The notes: generated by a model not told the origin, from the sequence alone. A DNA stretch of 64,000 bases from Sandarakinorhabdus sp. (GCA_020692215.1 JAIMKW010000001.1:780442-844441), one strand, 5' to 3'; positions 35,001 through 43,230 are shown, counted from the stretch's first letter. Program-made: numbers and translations.

Positions 35001-37567
35001 GCCGCCGATGTCCATTCCAGCAGGTTCCGGCCCGAACCCAGCCGCCAAAGGGTGCGGCCGATGGCATCGAGCGACACCAGCGCATCGTTCAGAAGGAAGG
35101 TTGCGCTGAGCAGCCAGCGGCCGGCGCCTTCGCGCGCCTGCGCCAGCAGGGTTCGGGTTGCCGCCGGCCTGTTCCGGCGCGAAATGGCCGACACGAAATC
35201 GGTGAAGAGGTGCGCGCCCAGCACCAGGATGCTCAGCGCCGTCCACACCAGCGGGTGGCCTGGCAGCACGAACCATCCGGCAATGGCCAGCCCCACCAGA
35301 CCGGCAGGAACCAGGCTGCGGCGAAGATTGTCGATGATCTGCCAACGCCCCAGAGGTGTGAAGCGGCTGGCAAGCCGCGTTCCGTCAGGGCCGGGCACCG
35401 TGCGGGCGATCCAGGGCAGGAGCTGCCAGTCCCCCCGGATCCAGCGGTGGCTGCGCGCATTGTGCTGCAGATAGTCGGTCGGCATCTGTTCGTGGACGAC
35501 AATGTCTGATGCAAGCGCGGCGCGGCCATGCAGGCCTTCGAACAGATCGTGGCTGAGGATGTGGTTTTCCGGCACCCGGCCGTGTAGGCTCTGGGTGAAG
35601 GCGGCAACATCATAGATGCCCTTTCCGGCAAAGATGCCGGTGCCGAACAGATCCTGATACACATCGGAAACGGCGCGCGAATAGATGTCGATGGAGGTGT
35701 CGCCCGCTGTCAGCCAGGCGAAAAGCGTTCGGGCGCTGTTGCCCGGTGCGATTTCGACGCGCGGCTGAAGCAGTGTGTAGCCGCGGGCAACGCGGCCAGT
35801 CTGTGTGTCGAAACAGGCATGGTTCAAGGGATGGGCCAGCGTGCCGACCAGCCGGCTGACCGTGCCTGGTGGCAGCCGGGTGTCGGCATCGACCGTGACC
35901 ACGAACCGGATGCCATGCATCGCGGCCGGGTTTCCCGCCGTGCGGGAAAAGCTGCTGGCGTCACCCGTCAGGGCCAGCGTGTTGAATTGCTCCAGCTTGC
36001 CGCGTTTGCGCTCCCAGCCCATCCAGATATTCTGTGCCGGGTTGAACAGGCGCGGGCGATGCAGCAGGTGGAACGGGCCCGTGGAGCCGGCCTTCCCGTG
36101 CCGCGCATTGAGGCTGTCGATGGCGTCGACCAGCGCCGCTTCGCACGCTTCATCGCCGGGCATGGTTTCGGCCTGTGCATCCGGGTGATCGCTGAGCAGC
36201 ACAAAGTGGAGCATGGGGTCGGCGTTGGCGAGCCGGTGCGATTCCAGCTGCCGCGCCAGTGCCGGCACGTCATCGGCTTTTGAAACCAGCACAGGCATGA
36301 TGATGGCGGTAGGGCAGTCGTCGGCGATCGCTTCGGAAAAATCCAGCCGGGGCAGGCTGCGCGGCGCCACAACATTGGTTGTCAGCCAGTTGACGACATT
36401 GATACCCAGCACCGAGGCCGGGAGGAGAACCAGCAGCAGGCCTGCCAGGAGCATGAGCGGTCCCGAACCGGCAGATTGCAGATAAAGAAGCGGAACAGCT
36501 GCCGTAGCGACACTGACCAGCAGCACGGCTGCGGCATACAGTGTCCCAGCGTGGCGGTCGGCGGTTCGCTCTATCCTGTGCCACAAGGTGTCGCGAACAC
36601 CAAGCAACAGGCGGAGCTGCTCACGGCCTTCGCCCTCCAGCCAGAAGCCGACATGGCGCTCGATATGGCTTTCATGGGCCCTGGTTCCATTCGCGGCGTC
36701 TCCGGCGGCATGTTTTGTGCATTGCTGCACGGCAGCCTCGGCGATCGCCCATTCCGCCGTGTCTGATCGCCCGGCGAAGTCCTCGATGGTCTTGCGCCAG
36801 CGGTCGCGTGTCTCGAAGTTGGTCTTCGGATAGACTCCGGCAGGATCGCGTTGCAGGACCGCCTCGACCAGGCTGACCGAATCAAACACATCTTTCCACG
36901 AAATGGCGGCGAGCACGCGCAGGTTCGAAAGCGCCCGGCCTATGCAGTCGAGATGCTCGCCCGCCGGGGCGGAACGGTGCGCCTTGCGGACAGCGGGCTG
37001 AACCCCCGGCGGGGCGGGAACATCCGGAAAAATGCCTTCAAAGGCCAGCGCCAGCCGTTCGAGGCAGGCAAGGCGAAGCATGGTCGGCAGCGCCCAGAGT
37101 TCGGCAATCCTGAGCGGCCTCAGCGCCTGATAGGCAAGGAGGGCCTGTTCCACCAGCGCGCGCGAGAGCTGCATCTGCGACAGATCGAGCAAGGCGTGCG
37201 ACAGCGCATAGATCCGCGGCAGTCCGGGACAATCGGGATCATCGTCGGCTAGCGCCGGCAGACGCCGATAGAAGCGGTCGGGCATGTCCTCGGCCACCAT
37301 GATGGCTGCGCGACGCGCCAGATAGTCGTTGTCCAGCAGCCATTCGGCAGCACCGCCCTGATCTGCGGTACAGGTGCTGGCCGCCTTTGTTGCCTGTTTC
37401 AGCCAGCCGACAAAGGCATCAGGGTCTGCAAGCAGCGGAAGCGGCACCGCCGGCCCAGGCCGCAGACTATGTGCTGCCGCAAGCGCCTGTGCGGCGGGTG
37501 CGATCAAGGGGATGCTGTCAGCCGGGCCGTCGGCGACATGGTGGCCTTCTGCCACGAAAATGGTCAC
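29003..37567 (-). CDS. ndvB: Cyclic beta-1,2-glucan synthase (GT84 + glucoamylase-like + GH94), NdvB/ChvB type
   Basis: A 2854-residue giant, near the length of rhizobial NdvB and Brucella Cgs (about 2830). It uses UDP-glucose to build, cyclise and trim beta-1,2-glucan rings for the periplasm. The N-terminal GT84 part has helices at about 342-390 and 755-800, DADTRLPPG (about 559) and HRWIRGDW. A middle glucoamylase-like region (about 1340-1500; WNGSMFEYLMPGLLM, AHHHGMSLAALG) is the ring-forming part. The C-terminal GH94 phosphorylase domain has GAGDWNDGMDRIG (about 2530). It starts at GTG 37567, sharing GTGA with the USP stop codon, so it is coupled to the USP gene. No separate ABC exporter (ndvA) is in the window. 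Confidence 0.88.
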   Translation of the reverse strand: MTIFVAEGHHVADGPADSIPLIAPAAQALAAAHSLRPGPAVPLPLLADPDAFVGWLKQATKAASTCTADQGGAAEWLLDNDYLARRAAIMVAEDMPDRFYRRLPALADDDPDCPGLPRIYALSHALLDLSQMQLSRALVEQALLAYQALRPLRIAELWALPTMLRLACLERLALAFEGIFPDVPAPPGVQPAVRKAHRSAPAGEHLDCIGRALSNLRVLAAISWKDVFDSVSLVEAVLQRDPAGVYPKTNFETRDRWRKTIEDFAGRSDTAEWAIAEAAVQQCTKHAAGDAANGTRAHESHIERHVGFWLEGEGREQLRLLLGVRDTLWHRIERTADRHAGTLYAAAVLLVSVATAAVPLLYLQSAGSGPLMLLAGLLLVLLPASVLGINVVNWLTTNVVAPRSLPRLDFSEAIADDCPTAIIMPVLVSKADDVPALARQLESHRLANADPMLHFVLLSDHPDAQAETMPGDEACEAALVDAIDSLNARHGKAGSTGPFHLLHRPRLFNPAQNIWMGWERKRGKLEQFNTLALTGDASSFSRTAGNPAAMHGIRFVVTVDADTRLPPGTVSRLVGTLAHPLNHACFDTQTGRVARGYTLLQPRVEIAPGNSARTLFAWLTAGDTSIDIYSRAVSDVYQDLFGTGIFAGKGIYDVAAFTQSLHGRVPENHILSHDLFEGLHGRAALASDIVVHEQMPTDYLQHNARSHRWIRGDWQLLPWIARTVPGPDGTRLASRFTPLGRWQIIDNLRRSLVPAGLVGLAIAGWFVLPGHPLVWTALSILVLGAHLFTDFVSAISRRNRPAATRTLLAQAREGAGRWLLSATFLLNDALVSLDAIGRTLWRLGSGRNLLEWTSAAEVEARVSGDDPMAAAWRRLWPSPLFALAVAAGLFAANPSALVWATPLLLLWCLAPAIAARTSRPALRPEPALPAADTLFLRKVARRTWLFFETFVRPEDNWLPPDNYQEAPQAGVAHRTSPTNIGMLFLSSLTAWRLGHVGLPELAERTRNTLDTLDRLERHRGHILNWVETRHLASLEPRYVSAVDSGNLAVSLVTLRQGFAEARLGAAWNASLWDGLADGLHLLADAIARPDVEALFTGPCRSIVPALLDDIARARDDPANWPACLDTLCDTRFPAADACIRDTIASAGSAPADALREVQSWLERCRHHLVAMRRDLDSLAPWHRLLATPPPQAEALAALITGTLPLTLALADAATAGARAGEAIEAAAKSGHALHAAWLDQLQSAVRRGVEAQTALHQSLGDLADRAHALAQGMDFAMLYDKATRLLHIGYDVSAGRMDANHYDLLATEARLASFFAIAKGDIPVEHWSHLGRPITRKGQEATLLSWNGSMFEYLMPGLLMDSEPHTLLGHSCRTAIDWQQAWGERRGLPWGVSESGYSAQDPEQRYRYRAFGVPELGIRRGLEDDIVVAPYASIMALPFRPAAAVANLRALEQLGLLGRYGFHEAVDFTPERVPVGARMVPVQSYMAHHHGMSLAALGNQLADRFLIRWFLSDPQMRTLDALLHERLPLDAPTEPSRLSGPGAAAAGALHTAPGLHPWQPRPIGGFPELHTLSNGRLTSRLTTSASGSLHWHQHVLLRALGSGPNGEGGTTMLLQDRDEQLAWNIGHHAIDTPQGEIWNVMFHQHMVEVHHREHGISTTILTSIPPGEDIEIRRFTLVNESPVRRRLAITSCSEVVLAPAAEHDRHPAFSRLFVGSTWLSALQALVFTRRPRKPGERPPVLLHRIVSENPDVQVLGFETDRRVFQGRLGRPDSPAALAREKLGGGTGWTLDPVMALQAGITLAPNSRCELAFVTIAAESLHDAQAIAARHATLATLDWAIDSALAATARDAADRGLAPETLPLAQMLLSRLLQPKTLPLLVPSTLPAAAAPSGPHQSDLWAFGISGDHPILALRVGDGRPSDLFDLVLKAHRLWRESGIRIDLCLLHTGVSGYLEPVRDRLLDHLRSVGSQELLGHRGGIHVVGEHLAEGETPSVVAQLATVLLETEASDPGAGRLGAQLERMRMPHPGGPRFAPAGRAQMLPPQAEPDTTAPLLMGNGFGGFCPDSGDYVIKTGTTAEPTPAPWCNVLANARFGTIVTEAGLGFTWAENAGENRLTPWRNDPVGDAQVEALYLRDEATAAIWTPTPLPAGRAETGTVRHRPGSTTWCNTAEGLQHELLVLVAADDPVKLVRLRLHNPGPTTRRITATYYAQWLLGSVSGTADPFLSARHDPEASAIMARNSRNPDFASRIAFLTSTLPPHSVTTSRAAFLGPGGDIRSPAGLRHWDLGQDWQSRGDCCAAYQVHLEIAPDATAEAVFILGQGQNMAEARAICSRWRDPAQAQAELHKVDQLWADRLGAVQIETPDPAFDIMINRWMPCQTISARLNARAGPYQASGAFGFRDQLQDSLAILMSEPGRARSHILEAAAHQFEEGDVLHWWHPPGGQGVRTRFSDDLLWLPYCTAHYIEATGDSGILAECIPFLRAPPLGEQEADRYARFDHGPEDWPLFDHLERALDRGTRLGADGLPLMGAGDWNDGMDRIGDEGRGQSIWLAWFLIATIDGFVKLCPHAGRDDLVERWLARRADLRTAIEASGWDGAWYLRAIDDEGRAWGSAQNDECRIDLISQAWAVMTGAGDPDRARQAIGSAARLLMRDDDDIVRLLNPAFNATPRDPGYIKAYPPGIRENGGQYTHAAIWLGMAFARLGDASRAKQVFDRINPAVRAASPAGAARLLTEPYAVVADIGGEPPHLGRGGWSWYTGASSWAWRLGVEFLLGIRLRKGALAIEPCLPPEWPGCSARIKRPGGSIHIVMERATSPDAPSCAIFINGQQAKGDIPFPTDGGETTVKVVIAPA

Positions 37568-38688
37568 CCCTGCAGCCGAAAGCGGGACCTTGCGAGCTTG
37601 CGGTTTGCGCTGCGGGCCGCCGATTGCGCGGCTGGAATATCCGGGCGGACAACCAGCATCGGAACCGGGCAGCGCCCGGCCAGATAGCCGACCGTGCTGC
37701 CATAGGGCATATCCACCCCGGCTACGGCACCATGCCCTCGCGCTGAAAGAACGACGAGATCGAAGCCTGCCGCGTCGATGAGATCCGCCAGCCCGCTGCG
37801 GGAATCCTCGCAGCGGAATGTGAGCGTGTCGACCTTCACGCCGCTGTCTGAGATCGACCGACGCAGACGATCGAGATAGGCGCGGCCCGTGCGTTCGTTG
37901 CGCGCAACCAGCCTGTCCAGAAGGGCAAGATCATCGGCTTCGGGGGGCTGCTGTCCGGTCAGCTCGGGCCGGGTGACAACATGGGCGAGCAGCAGTTCCG
38001 CGCCAGAGCCACGGGCAAGCCGGACCGCCATGGGAACCGCCGCTTCCGACCAGCAAGACCCATCGAGCGGCACAAGGATGCGCCGGTAGGGCTGCGGCGT
38101 TTCGGGGGCGGGGCCCGGTGGCTGCAGCAGAACGGACTGGCAGGTTCGTGCCAGGATATCGCGCGCGGTGTGCCCCAGAAGCGGCCCGGTTGTGCTGGCA
38201 AGACCTGGCAGCCCGCCCGGCTGTTCAGGCGCATGATCGCGGGTGCCAAGCACGATCAACCCTGCAGACAGGCTTCGGGCTGCATCGCTGATGGCGTCGG
38301 GGGCCCAGCCTTCGCGCAGCATGATCCCCGTGCCACAGCTGGCATGGCCGGCGCGCCCGGACAAGGCTTCCAGCCTGGTGCGGACTTCGCGCTGGCGCAG
38401 GGCCCAGTCGATAGGGTCGGCTGGCCCCTGCCCATTCAGCGGTTCCAGCACTTGCAGCACGACAAGTGGATCACCCAGCGCATCGGCCAGCGCGCGTGCA
38501 TGGCGCACCACGGCTTCGGATGCCCCCGTTCCATCAACGCATGCCAGCACCGGGTGCAGCGCGGTCTTGCTCGCCATCACATTGGCGGAGTCCGCCGTCA
38601 GCACGGGCGCGCGTGCCGGCCTCTGGTCAGCAATGCTGCTGGTCGATGCCGTGCGATGAGGCGCTATTGGCTGCGATACGCTTGTCAT
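37564..38688 (-). CDS. Tandem-domain universal stress protein
   Basis: A 374-residue protein with two UspA domains: the first (about 45-190) begins HPVLACVDGTGASEAVVRHA, and the second (about 200-350) begins RRILVPLDGSCWSEAAVPMA. The second domain ends with the ATP-binding signature ARGHG-x9-GSTVGYLA followed by CPVPMLVV. In the first domain a proline/glycine-rich insertion disrupts that signature, so only the second is likely to bind ATP. It starts at an ATG that shares ATGA with the PEP synthase stop codon, so ppsA, this gene and the cyclic glucan synthase form one coupled operon. Confidence 0.9.
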   Translation of the reverse strand: MTSVSQPIAPHRTASTSSIADQRPARAPVLTADSANVMASKTALHPVLACVDGTGASEAVVRHARALADALGDPLVVLQVLEPLNGQGPADPIDWALRQREVRTRLEALSGRAGHASCGTGIMLREGWAPDAISDAARSLSAGLIVLGTRDHAPEQPGGLPGLASTTGPLLGHTARDILARTCQSVLLQPPGPAPETPQPYRRILVPLDGSCWSEAAVPMAVRLARGSGAELLLAHVVTRPELTGQQPPEADDLALLDRLVARNERTGRAYLDRLRRSISDSGVKVDTLTFRCEDSRSGLADLIDAAGFDLVVLSARGHGAVAGVDMPYGSTVGYLAGRCPVPMLVVRPDIPAAQSAARSANRKLARSRFRLQG

Positions 38689-41114
38689 ACCTGGGTCTCC
38701 GGATTCAAGGTTGTGCTGCGGGATTGTGGCGTCATGTCCGATTTGCTCTCTGCCTCGGCGACATGGGCGGCTGTCGCTGCAAAACTGTCAGGCGTCAGCG
38801 AGATCGAATCGATGCCGAGCCCCACCAGAAAGGCTGCGAAATCCGGATGATCGGAGGGTGCCTGTCCGCAGATGCCGATCCGGATGCCGGCGGCATGGGC
38901 ACCGGCAATGGCGGCTTCGATCATGCGTTTCACCGCCGGGTCGCGTTCATCGAACAGATCCGACAACAGGCCGGAATCCCGGTCCACGCCCAGCACCAGC
39001 TGGGTCAGATCGTTGGAACCGATGGAAAATCCATCAAATCTTTGCGCAAAATCGGCAGCAAGGATGGCGTTGGCCGGTATCTCGCACATCATGTAGATCT
39101 TCAGGCCGGCTTCGCCGCGGGAAAGGCCATTGGCCGCCATTTCGGCCAGCACCCGATCGGCTTCCCCCACGGTGCGGCAGAAGGGCACCATGATGATCAC
39201 GTTGGCGAACCCCAGCGTCTCGCGCACCCGCTTCAGGGCCCGGCACTCCAGCGCAAAACCCGCGCGATAGCGATCATCATAATAGCGCGAGGCGCCGCGG
39301 AAGCCCAGCATCGGGTTTTCCTCGTGCGGTTCGAAGGGTCCGCCGCCCAGCAGATGGGCATATTCGTTGGTCTTGAAATCGCTGAGCCTGACGATCGCGG
39401 GATGCGGGTGAAACACGGCCGCGATCCGGCCTATGCCGCGCGCAAGCGTTTCCACGAAATAATCCTGAGGCTCCGCAAACCCGTGCGTCAGTTCGGCAAC
39501 CCTTGCCCGTTCGGCTGGTGAAAGCCGTTCGGGATGCACCAGCGCCATCGGGTGCACCTTGATCAGCGATGAAATGATGAACTCCATTCGGGCAAGGCCC
39601 ACGCCGCGCGCCGGCAAACGCCACCACTGGAAGGCCGATGCCGGATTGGCGAGGTTCACCATCAGGTCGGTCTTTGTGGCAGGGATCGCGTCAAGATCGA
39701 TCTCCTCACGGGTGAACCCCAGCGTGCCGGGATAGACAGCACCCACATCGCCATCGGCGCAGGATAGCGTGATGTCCTGCCCGTCATGCACCAGTTTGCT
39801 GGCGTTTCCCGTGCCGACGATAGCGGGCACACCCAGTTCGCGGCTGACAATGGCAGCATGGCTGGTGGTGCCGCCAAGATCGGTGACGATTCCGGCTGCG
39901 CGCTTCATCACGGGAACCCAGTCCGGATCGGTCATTTCCGTCACCAGGATCGAGCCGTCGCGGAACCGGGCGATGTCGGCCGGGCCGGCGATCACGCAGG
40001 CCGGGCCGATCGCGATGGCATTGCCGACGGCTGCGCCGCGGGCGATCGGTTCGGGCTTTTCGTCCAGCCGGTAATGGCTGAAGCTGGTGGTGCTTTCCCG
40101 GGTACGAACCGTTTCCGGCCGAGCCTGCACCAGATACAGCAGGCCGGTCTCGCCATCCTTTGCCCATTCGATGTCCATTGGCCGGCCGTAATGATCTTCC
40201 ACGATCACGGCCCAACGGCCCAGTTCGATGATGTCCTTGTCCGAAAGCACGTGCGCTGCACGTTCGGCGGCAGTGGTTTCCACCAGCCGCGTCCGGCGGC
40301 TGCCCCCCTCGGCATACACCAGCTTCATTGCCTTGCCGCCGCATGTCTTCCCGATGATGGGTGACAGCTGCCGGTCCTTCAGCAGCGGTTTGAACAGGAT
40401 CGTCTTGTCAGGGTCGACGGAGCCTTGCACCACGGTTTCGCCCAGGCCCCAGGCGGCGTCGATCACAACGGTATGCGGAAAGCCGGTTTCCGGGTCGATC
40501 GTGAACATGACGCCCGAGCCCGCAAGATCGGACCGGACCATCTGCTGGACGCCAACCGAAAGCGCGATATCCAGATGATCGAAGCCCTTGGCCTCGCGGT
40601 AGCTGATGGCACGGTCGGTGAACAGCGAAGCGTAGCAGCGGCGGCAGGCCTCCAGCAGCGCGCGGTCTCCGCGCACGTTCAGGAAGCTTTCCTGCTGCCC
40701 TGCAAAGCTGGCGTCGGGCAGGTCTTCGGCCGTGGCGCTGCTGCGCACGGCCACAGCCGGTTCTGAGAGCCCGGTCTTTTCGGCAAGGCGGGCATAGGCA
40801 GCACGGATCGCCTGTTCCAGGGGTTCGGGGAAGGGGCTGTTCAGGATCAGAGCCCGAAGCGCTTCTCCACTTTGTTGCAGGCTGGTCTTGCCATCGCGGA
40901 AATGCGCGACGAGGGCTCCGAGCTTCGGTTCAAGCCCGGTTTGCTTCAGAAAATCGCGGTAGGCTTCCGCCGTGGTCGCAAAACCATCTGGCACCCGCAC
41001 ACCTCTGCAGCCCAGGGTTCTGACCATTTCGCCCAGCGAAGCATTCTTGCCGCCGACCTGTGCCACGGCATCATTGCCGACTTCGTCGAACCACAGGATC
41101 AAGGTTTTCGGCAC
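38685..41114 (-). CDS. ppsA: Phosphoenolpyruvate synthase
   Basis: An 809-residue enzyme, close to E. coli PpsA (792), that converts pyruvate, ATP and water to PEP, AMP and phosphate. Start GTG 41114 is chosen because GAGGGAGG lies seven bases upstream and the fold begins there (LILWFDEVGNDAVAQVGGKNASLGEM); the frame is open to 41228. The N-terminal ATP-grasp part (about 20-350), the phospho-His domain with GGTTSHAAIVSREL (about residue 418) and the C-terminal barrel with SIGSNDLTQ and GICGQAPSD (catalytic Cys) are complete. It is the first gene of a coupled operon with USP and cyclic glucan synthase. Confidence 0.92.
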   Translation of the reverse strand: MPKTLILWFDEVGNDAVAQVGGKNASLGEMVRTLGCRGVRVPDGFATTAEAYRDFLKQTGLEPKLGALVAHFRDGKTSLQQSGEALRALILNSPFPEPLEQAIRAAYARLAEKTGLSEPAVAVRSSATAEDLPDASFAGQQESFLNVRGDRALLEACRRCYASLFTDRAISYREAKGFDHLDIALSVGVQQMVRSDLAGSGVMFTIDPETGFPHTVVIDAAWGLGETVVQGSVDPDKTILFKPLLKDRQLSPIIGKTCGGKAMKLVYAEGGSRRTRLVETTAAERAAHVLSDKDIIELGRWAVIVEDHYGRPMDIEWAKDGETGLLYLVQARPETVRTRESTTSFSHYRLDEKPEPIARGAAVGNAIAIGPACVIAGPADIARFRDGSILVTEMTDPDWVPVMKRAAGIVTDLGGTTSHAAIVSRELGVPAIVGTGNASKLVHDGQDITLSCADGDVGAVYPGTLGFTREEIDLDAIPATKTDLMVNLANPASAFQWWRLPARGVGLARMEFIISSLIKVHPMALVHPERLSPAERARVAELTHGFAEPQDYFVETLARGIGRIAAVFHPHPAIVRLSDFKTNEYAHLLGGGPFEPHEENPMLGFRGASRYYDDRYRAGFALECRALKRVRETLGFANVIIMVPFCRTVGEADRVLAEMAANGLSRGEAGLKIYMMCEIPANAILAADFAQRFDGFSIGSNDLTQLVLGVDRDSGLLSDLFDERDPAVKRMIEAAIAGAHAAGIRIGICGQAPSDHPDFAAFLVGLGIDSISLTPDSFAATAAHVAEAESKSDMTPQSRSTTLNPETQV

Positions 41115-41251
41115 GACATCGCCTCCCTCGAACGCAAGAAACCGCAGATGATCAGGGCCGCATCCGGCGCATTCGCTCGCCGGATGGGATGCGCCAAATG
41201 GCACAGACGACTCATCAGTGTTCCGCATACATAGCAGAAAGCCGGGATTTT

Positions 41252-41266
41252 GGTTAACTATAAACC
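41252..41266. promoter_or_regulatory. GGTT-N7-AACC inverted repeat between ppsA and ldhA
   Basis: An imperfect palindrome, GGTTAACTATAAACC, lies in the AT-richest part of the divergent ppsA/ldhA region. Reading the minus strand it contains TATAGT, a possible -10 hexamer for ppsA, with CTGCCA 17 bp upstream. It could be promoter plus operator. No full FNR or CRP site is visible. Confidence 0.3.
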
Positions 41267-41342
41267 GACTTGATCACCCTGGCAGCAGGAGCGGTCATCA
41301 CTTGGCTCAGGGCAGGGCCGCCCGGTCCGGGAAGGGTTCACC

Positions 41343-42356
41343 ATGGATGTCGCAGTCTTCAACACAAGGCCCTATGACCGGCAGTTTCTGGAGGCCGCGA
41401 GCCAGGGCACGGGGCACAGCTTTATGTGGCTCGAAGCGCGCCTGACGGCCCAAACGGCAGGGCTGGCAGCGGGTTTTCCGGCTGTGTGCGTGTTCGTGAA
41501 CGATACTGTCGATGCCGCCGTTCTGGAAGCGCTGGCGCATGGCGGAACCCGCCTTGTTGCCACGCGCTCGGCCGGGTTCAACCACATCGATCTGAAGGCC
41601 GCTGCCCGGCTGGGGATCACCGTGGCGCGGGTGCCGGCCTATTCTCCCCATGCCGTCGCCGAACATGCAATTGCGATGATCCTGACCCTCAACCGCAAGA
41701 CGCACCGCGCCTACAACCGGGTGCGGGAGGGAAATTTCGCGCTGGACGGCCTGCTGGGCTTCGACATGGTCGGGAAATCGGCCGGGATCATCGGTACCGG
41801 AGAGATCGGCACCATCGTTGCGCGAATCCTGGCCGGGTTCGGCTGCCAGATTCTTGCCAGCGATCCGATGCCGAACCCTGCACTGGAGGATATGGGCGCG
41901 GTGTATCTGCCGCCGCAGGAGCTTGTGGCCCGCGCCGACATCATCTCGCTGCACTGCCCTCTGACGCCTGCCACCCGTCACCTGATCGACGCTGCCATGA
42001 TCGGACGGATGAAACGCGGTGCCATGCTGATCAACACCAGCCGCGGGGCCGTTGTGGATACCGCTGCCGTGATTGCCGGCCTGAAAAGCGGGCAGATCGG
42101 CCATCTGGGGCTGGATGTGTATGAGGAAGAGGCCGACCTGTTCTTCGAGGACCTGTCGGGCACGGTGCTTCAGGACGACCTGTTTGCGCGGCTGCTGACC
42201 TTCCCCAATGTGCTGATCACCGGCCACCAGGCCTTTTTCACAACAGAGGCGCTGACGGCGATAGCCGAGACAACCATCGCCAATATCGGGTCGTTCGAAA
42301 CGACGGGCGCGGTGATCCATATGGTGTCGGCCGACCGGGTGGCACAGCCCAGCTGA
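41343..42356 (+). CDS. ldhA: Fermentative D-lactate dehydrogenase
   Basis: A 337-residue D-isomer 2-hydroxyacid dehydrogenase that closely follows E. coli LdhA along its length: VAVFNTRPYD, CVFVNDTVD, AEHAIAMILTLNRKTHRAYNR, the NAD site GIIGTGEIG, NTSRGAVVD (substrate Arg), DVYEEEADLFFED and GHQAFFTTEAL (catalytic His). It reduces pyruvate to D-lactate with NADH in the cytosol, typically when oxygen is short. GGAAGGG precedes the ATG. It diverges from the PEP synthase operon across a 228-bp region. Confidence 0.9.
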   Translation: MDVAVFNTRPYDRQFLEAASQGTGHSFMWLEARLTAQTAGLAAGFPAVCVFVNDTVDAAVLEALAHGGTRLVATRSAGFNHIDLKAAARLGITVARVPAYSPHAVAEHAIAMILTLNRKTHRAYNRVREGNFALDGLLGFDMVGKSAGIIGTGEIGTIVARILAGFGCQILASDPMPNPALEDMGAVYLPPQELVARADIISLHCPLTPATRHLIDAAMIGRMKRGAMLINTSRGAVVDTAAVIAGLKSGQIGHLGLDVYEEEADLFFEDLSGTVLQDDLFARLLTFPNVLITGHQAFFTTEALTAIAETTIANIGSFETTGAVIHMVSADRVAQPS

Positions 42357-42359
42357 AAG

Positions 42360-42378
42360 CTGCCGGCTTGGCCGGCAG
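42360..42378 (+). terminator. Hairpin after ldhA
   Basis: CTGCCGGC-TTG-GCCGGCAG is a perfect 8-bp stem just after the stop codon. A second GGCCGGC-rich pair follows at about 42388-42405. It is convergent with the porin gene and lacks a T-run. Confidence 0.45.
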
Positions 42379-42452
42379 ACCTAAAGGGCCGGCTTTGGCC
42401 GGCAGGCCCCCCACGCATGATACGCAGCGCGAAAGGGCCCGCCGACCCCTGC

Positions 42453-43067
42453 TCAGAACCGGATGCCAGCCCCAAGCAGGATCTGATGCCTGTTGAAGCC
42501 GACGTCGGTTCCAAAGCCGACATCCGTCTTCGCGTAGGATGTGTATCGGTATTCGAGCTTCACGAAGCCGCTGTCGGTCAGCGCCTGTTCCAGCCCCGCG
42601 CCAATCCTGAAGCCGCCACCCGATTCCGATGCGCGCTCACTCTCCAGGAGGCCCTCGAAATCTTCATAGGTGTAGGTGATGGCGCCGTTGGCATAGCCGG
42701 CAAGCCCATAGACAAGCGTGCGTTCGGCAACCTTGCCGCCGAGCTTTGCCAACACTTCCAGATCGCGCCCGGCTTTTAGGCATGCCTCGTCAAGCCCATA
42801 GACTTCATTGCAAGCCCGGGCTGTCGAACCATAGCCGCCGATCTGGATACCTGCGATGACAGACTTGCCGATTGCGAAATCATATCCGCCGGCACCGCCA
42901 TAGAGAAACCCGGATCGGCTTTCCGAGAGCCTGAAGCCATCGCCCGACAGCGCTAGCTGAAGGCTGTCCCAGCCGCCTCGCACATCAATCCAGGCGCCCT
43001 GGAAATCCGATGCTTGCGCTGACGCCGCGCTTGCAAGCGCGGTTGCAGCCAAAATCAGGTTCTTCAT
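42453..43067 (-). CDS. Small outer-membrane beta-barrel protein
   Basis: A 204-residue protein with a signal peptide (KNLILAATALASAASAQA) and alternating beta strands rich in Gly/aromatic residues (GFLYGGAGGYDFAIG, FVKLEYRYTSYAK), ending in Phe (GAGIRF), the classic beta-barrel C-terminus. An ~8-strand barrel of the OmpA/opacity (porin_4) type fits the length. Its two cysteines (ACNEVYGLDEAC) may form a disulphide in an outer loop. It diverges from a WYL-domain regulator. Confidence 0.8.
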   Translation of the reverse strand: MKNLILAATALASAASAQASDFQGAWIDVRGGWDSLQLALSGDGFRLSESRSGFLYGGAGGYDFAIGKSVIAGIQIGGYGSTARACNEVYGLDEACLKAGRDLEVLAKLGGKVAERTLVYGLAGYANGAITYTYEDFEGLLESERASESGGGFRIGAGLEQALTDSGFVKLEYRYTSYAKTDVGFGTDVGFNRHQILLGAGIRF

Positions 43068-43151
43068 GGTTCTTGCCCCTTGTCTTTCCGTTTTTCAGGA
43101 GGCCCTGCGCCGCCCTGCCGATCTGTGGGTTACAGGGGCACTGTGCCAATC

Positions 43152-43230
43152 GGGGACATTCCAACAGGCTGAAAATGGGCAAAAAAACGCAAGTATGTCC
43201 CCTTTTGGCATGATCAAAACGGGAACATTT
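43152..43230. promoter_or_regulatory. Repeated GGGRACAT elements between the porin and WYL-regulator genes
   Basis: GGGGACAT occurs at 43152-43159, its inverted form ATGTCCCC at 43195-43202, and GGGAACAT at 43221-43228. The last two belong to a larger near-palindrome (CCCC-TTTTG...CAAAA-C-GGG, about 43199-43223). Three copies in two orientations in one divergent promoter suggest operator sites, most simply for the WYL protein. Confidence 0.4.

Noticed and set aside
41271..41276. TGATCA as an FNR/CRP site between ppsA and ldhA
   Set aside because: It matches only a half-site; no TTGAT-N4-ATCAA arrangement exists there.
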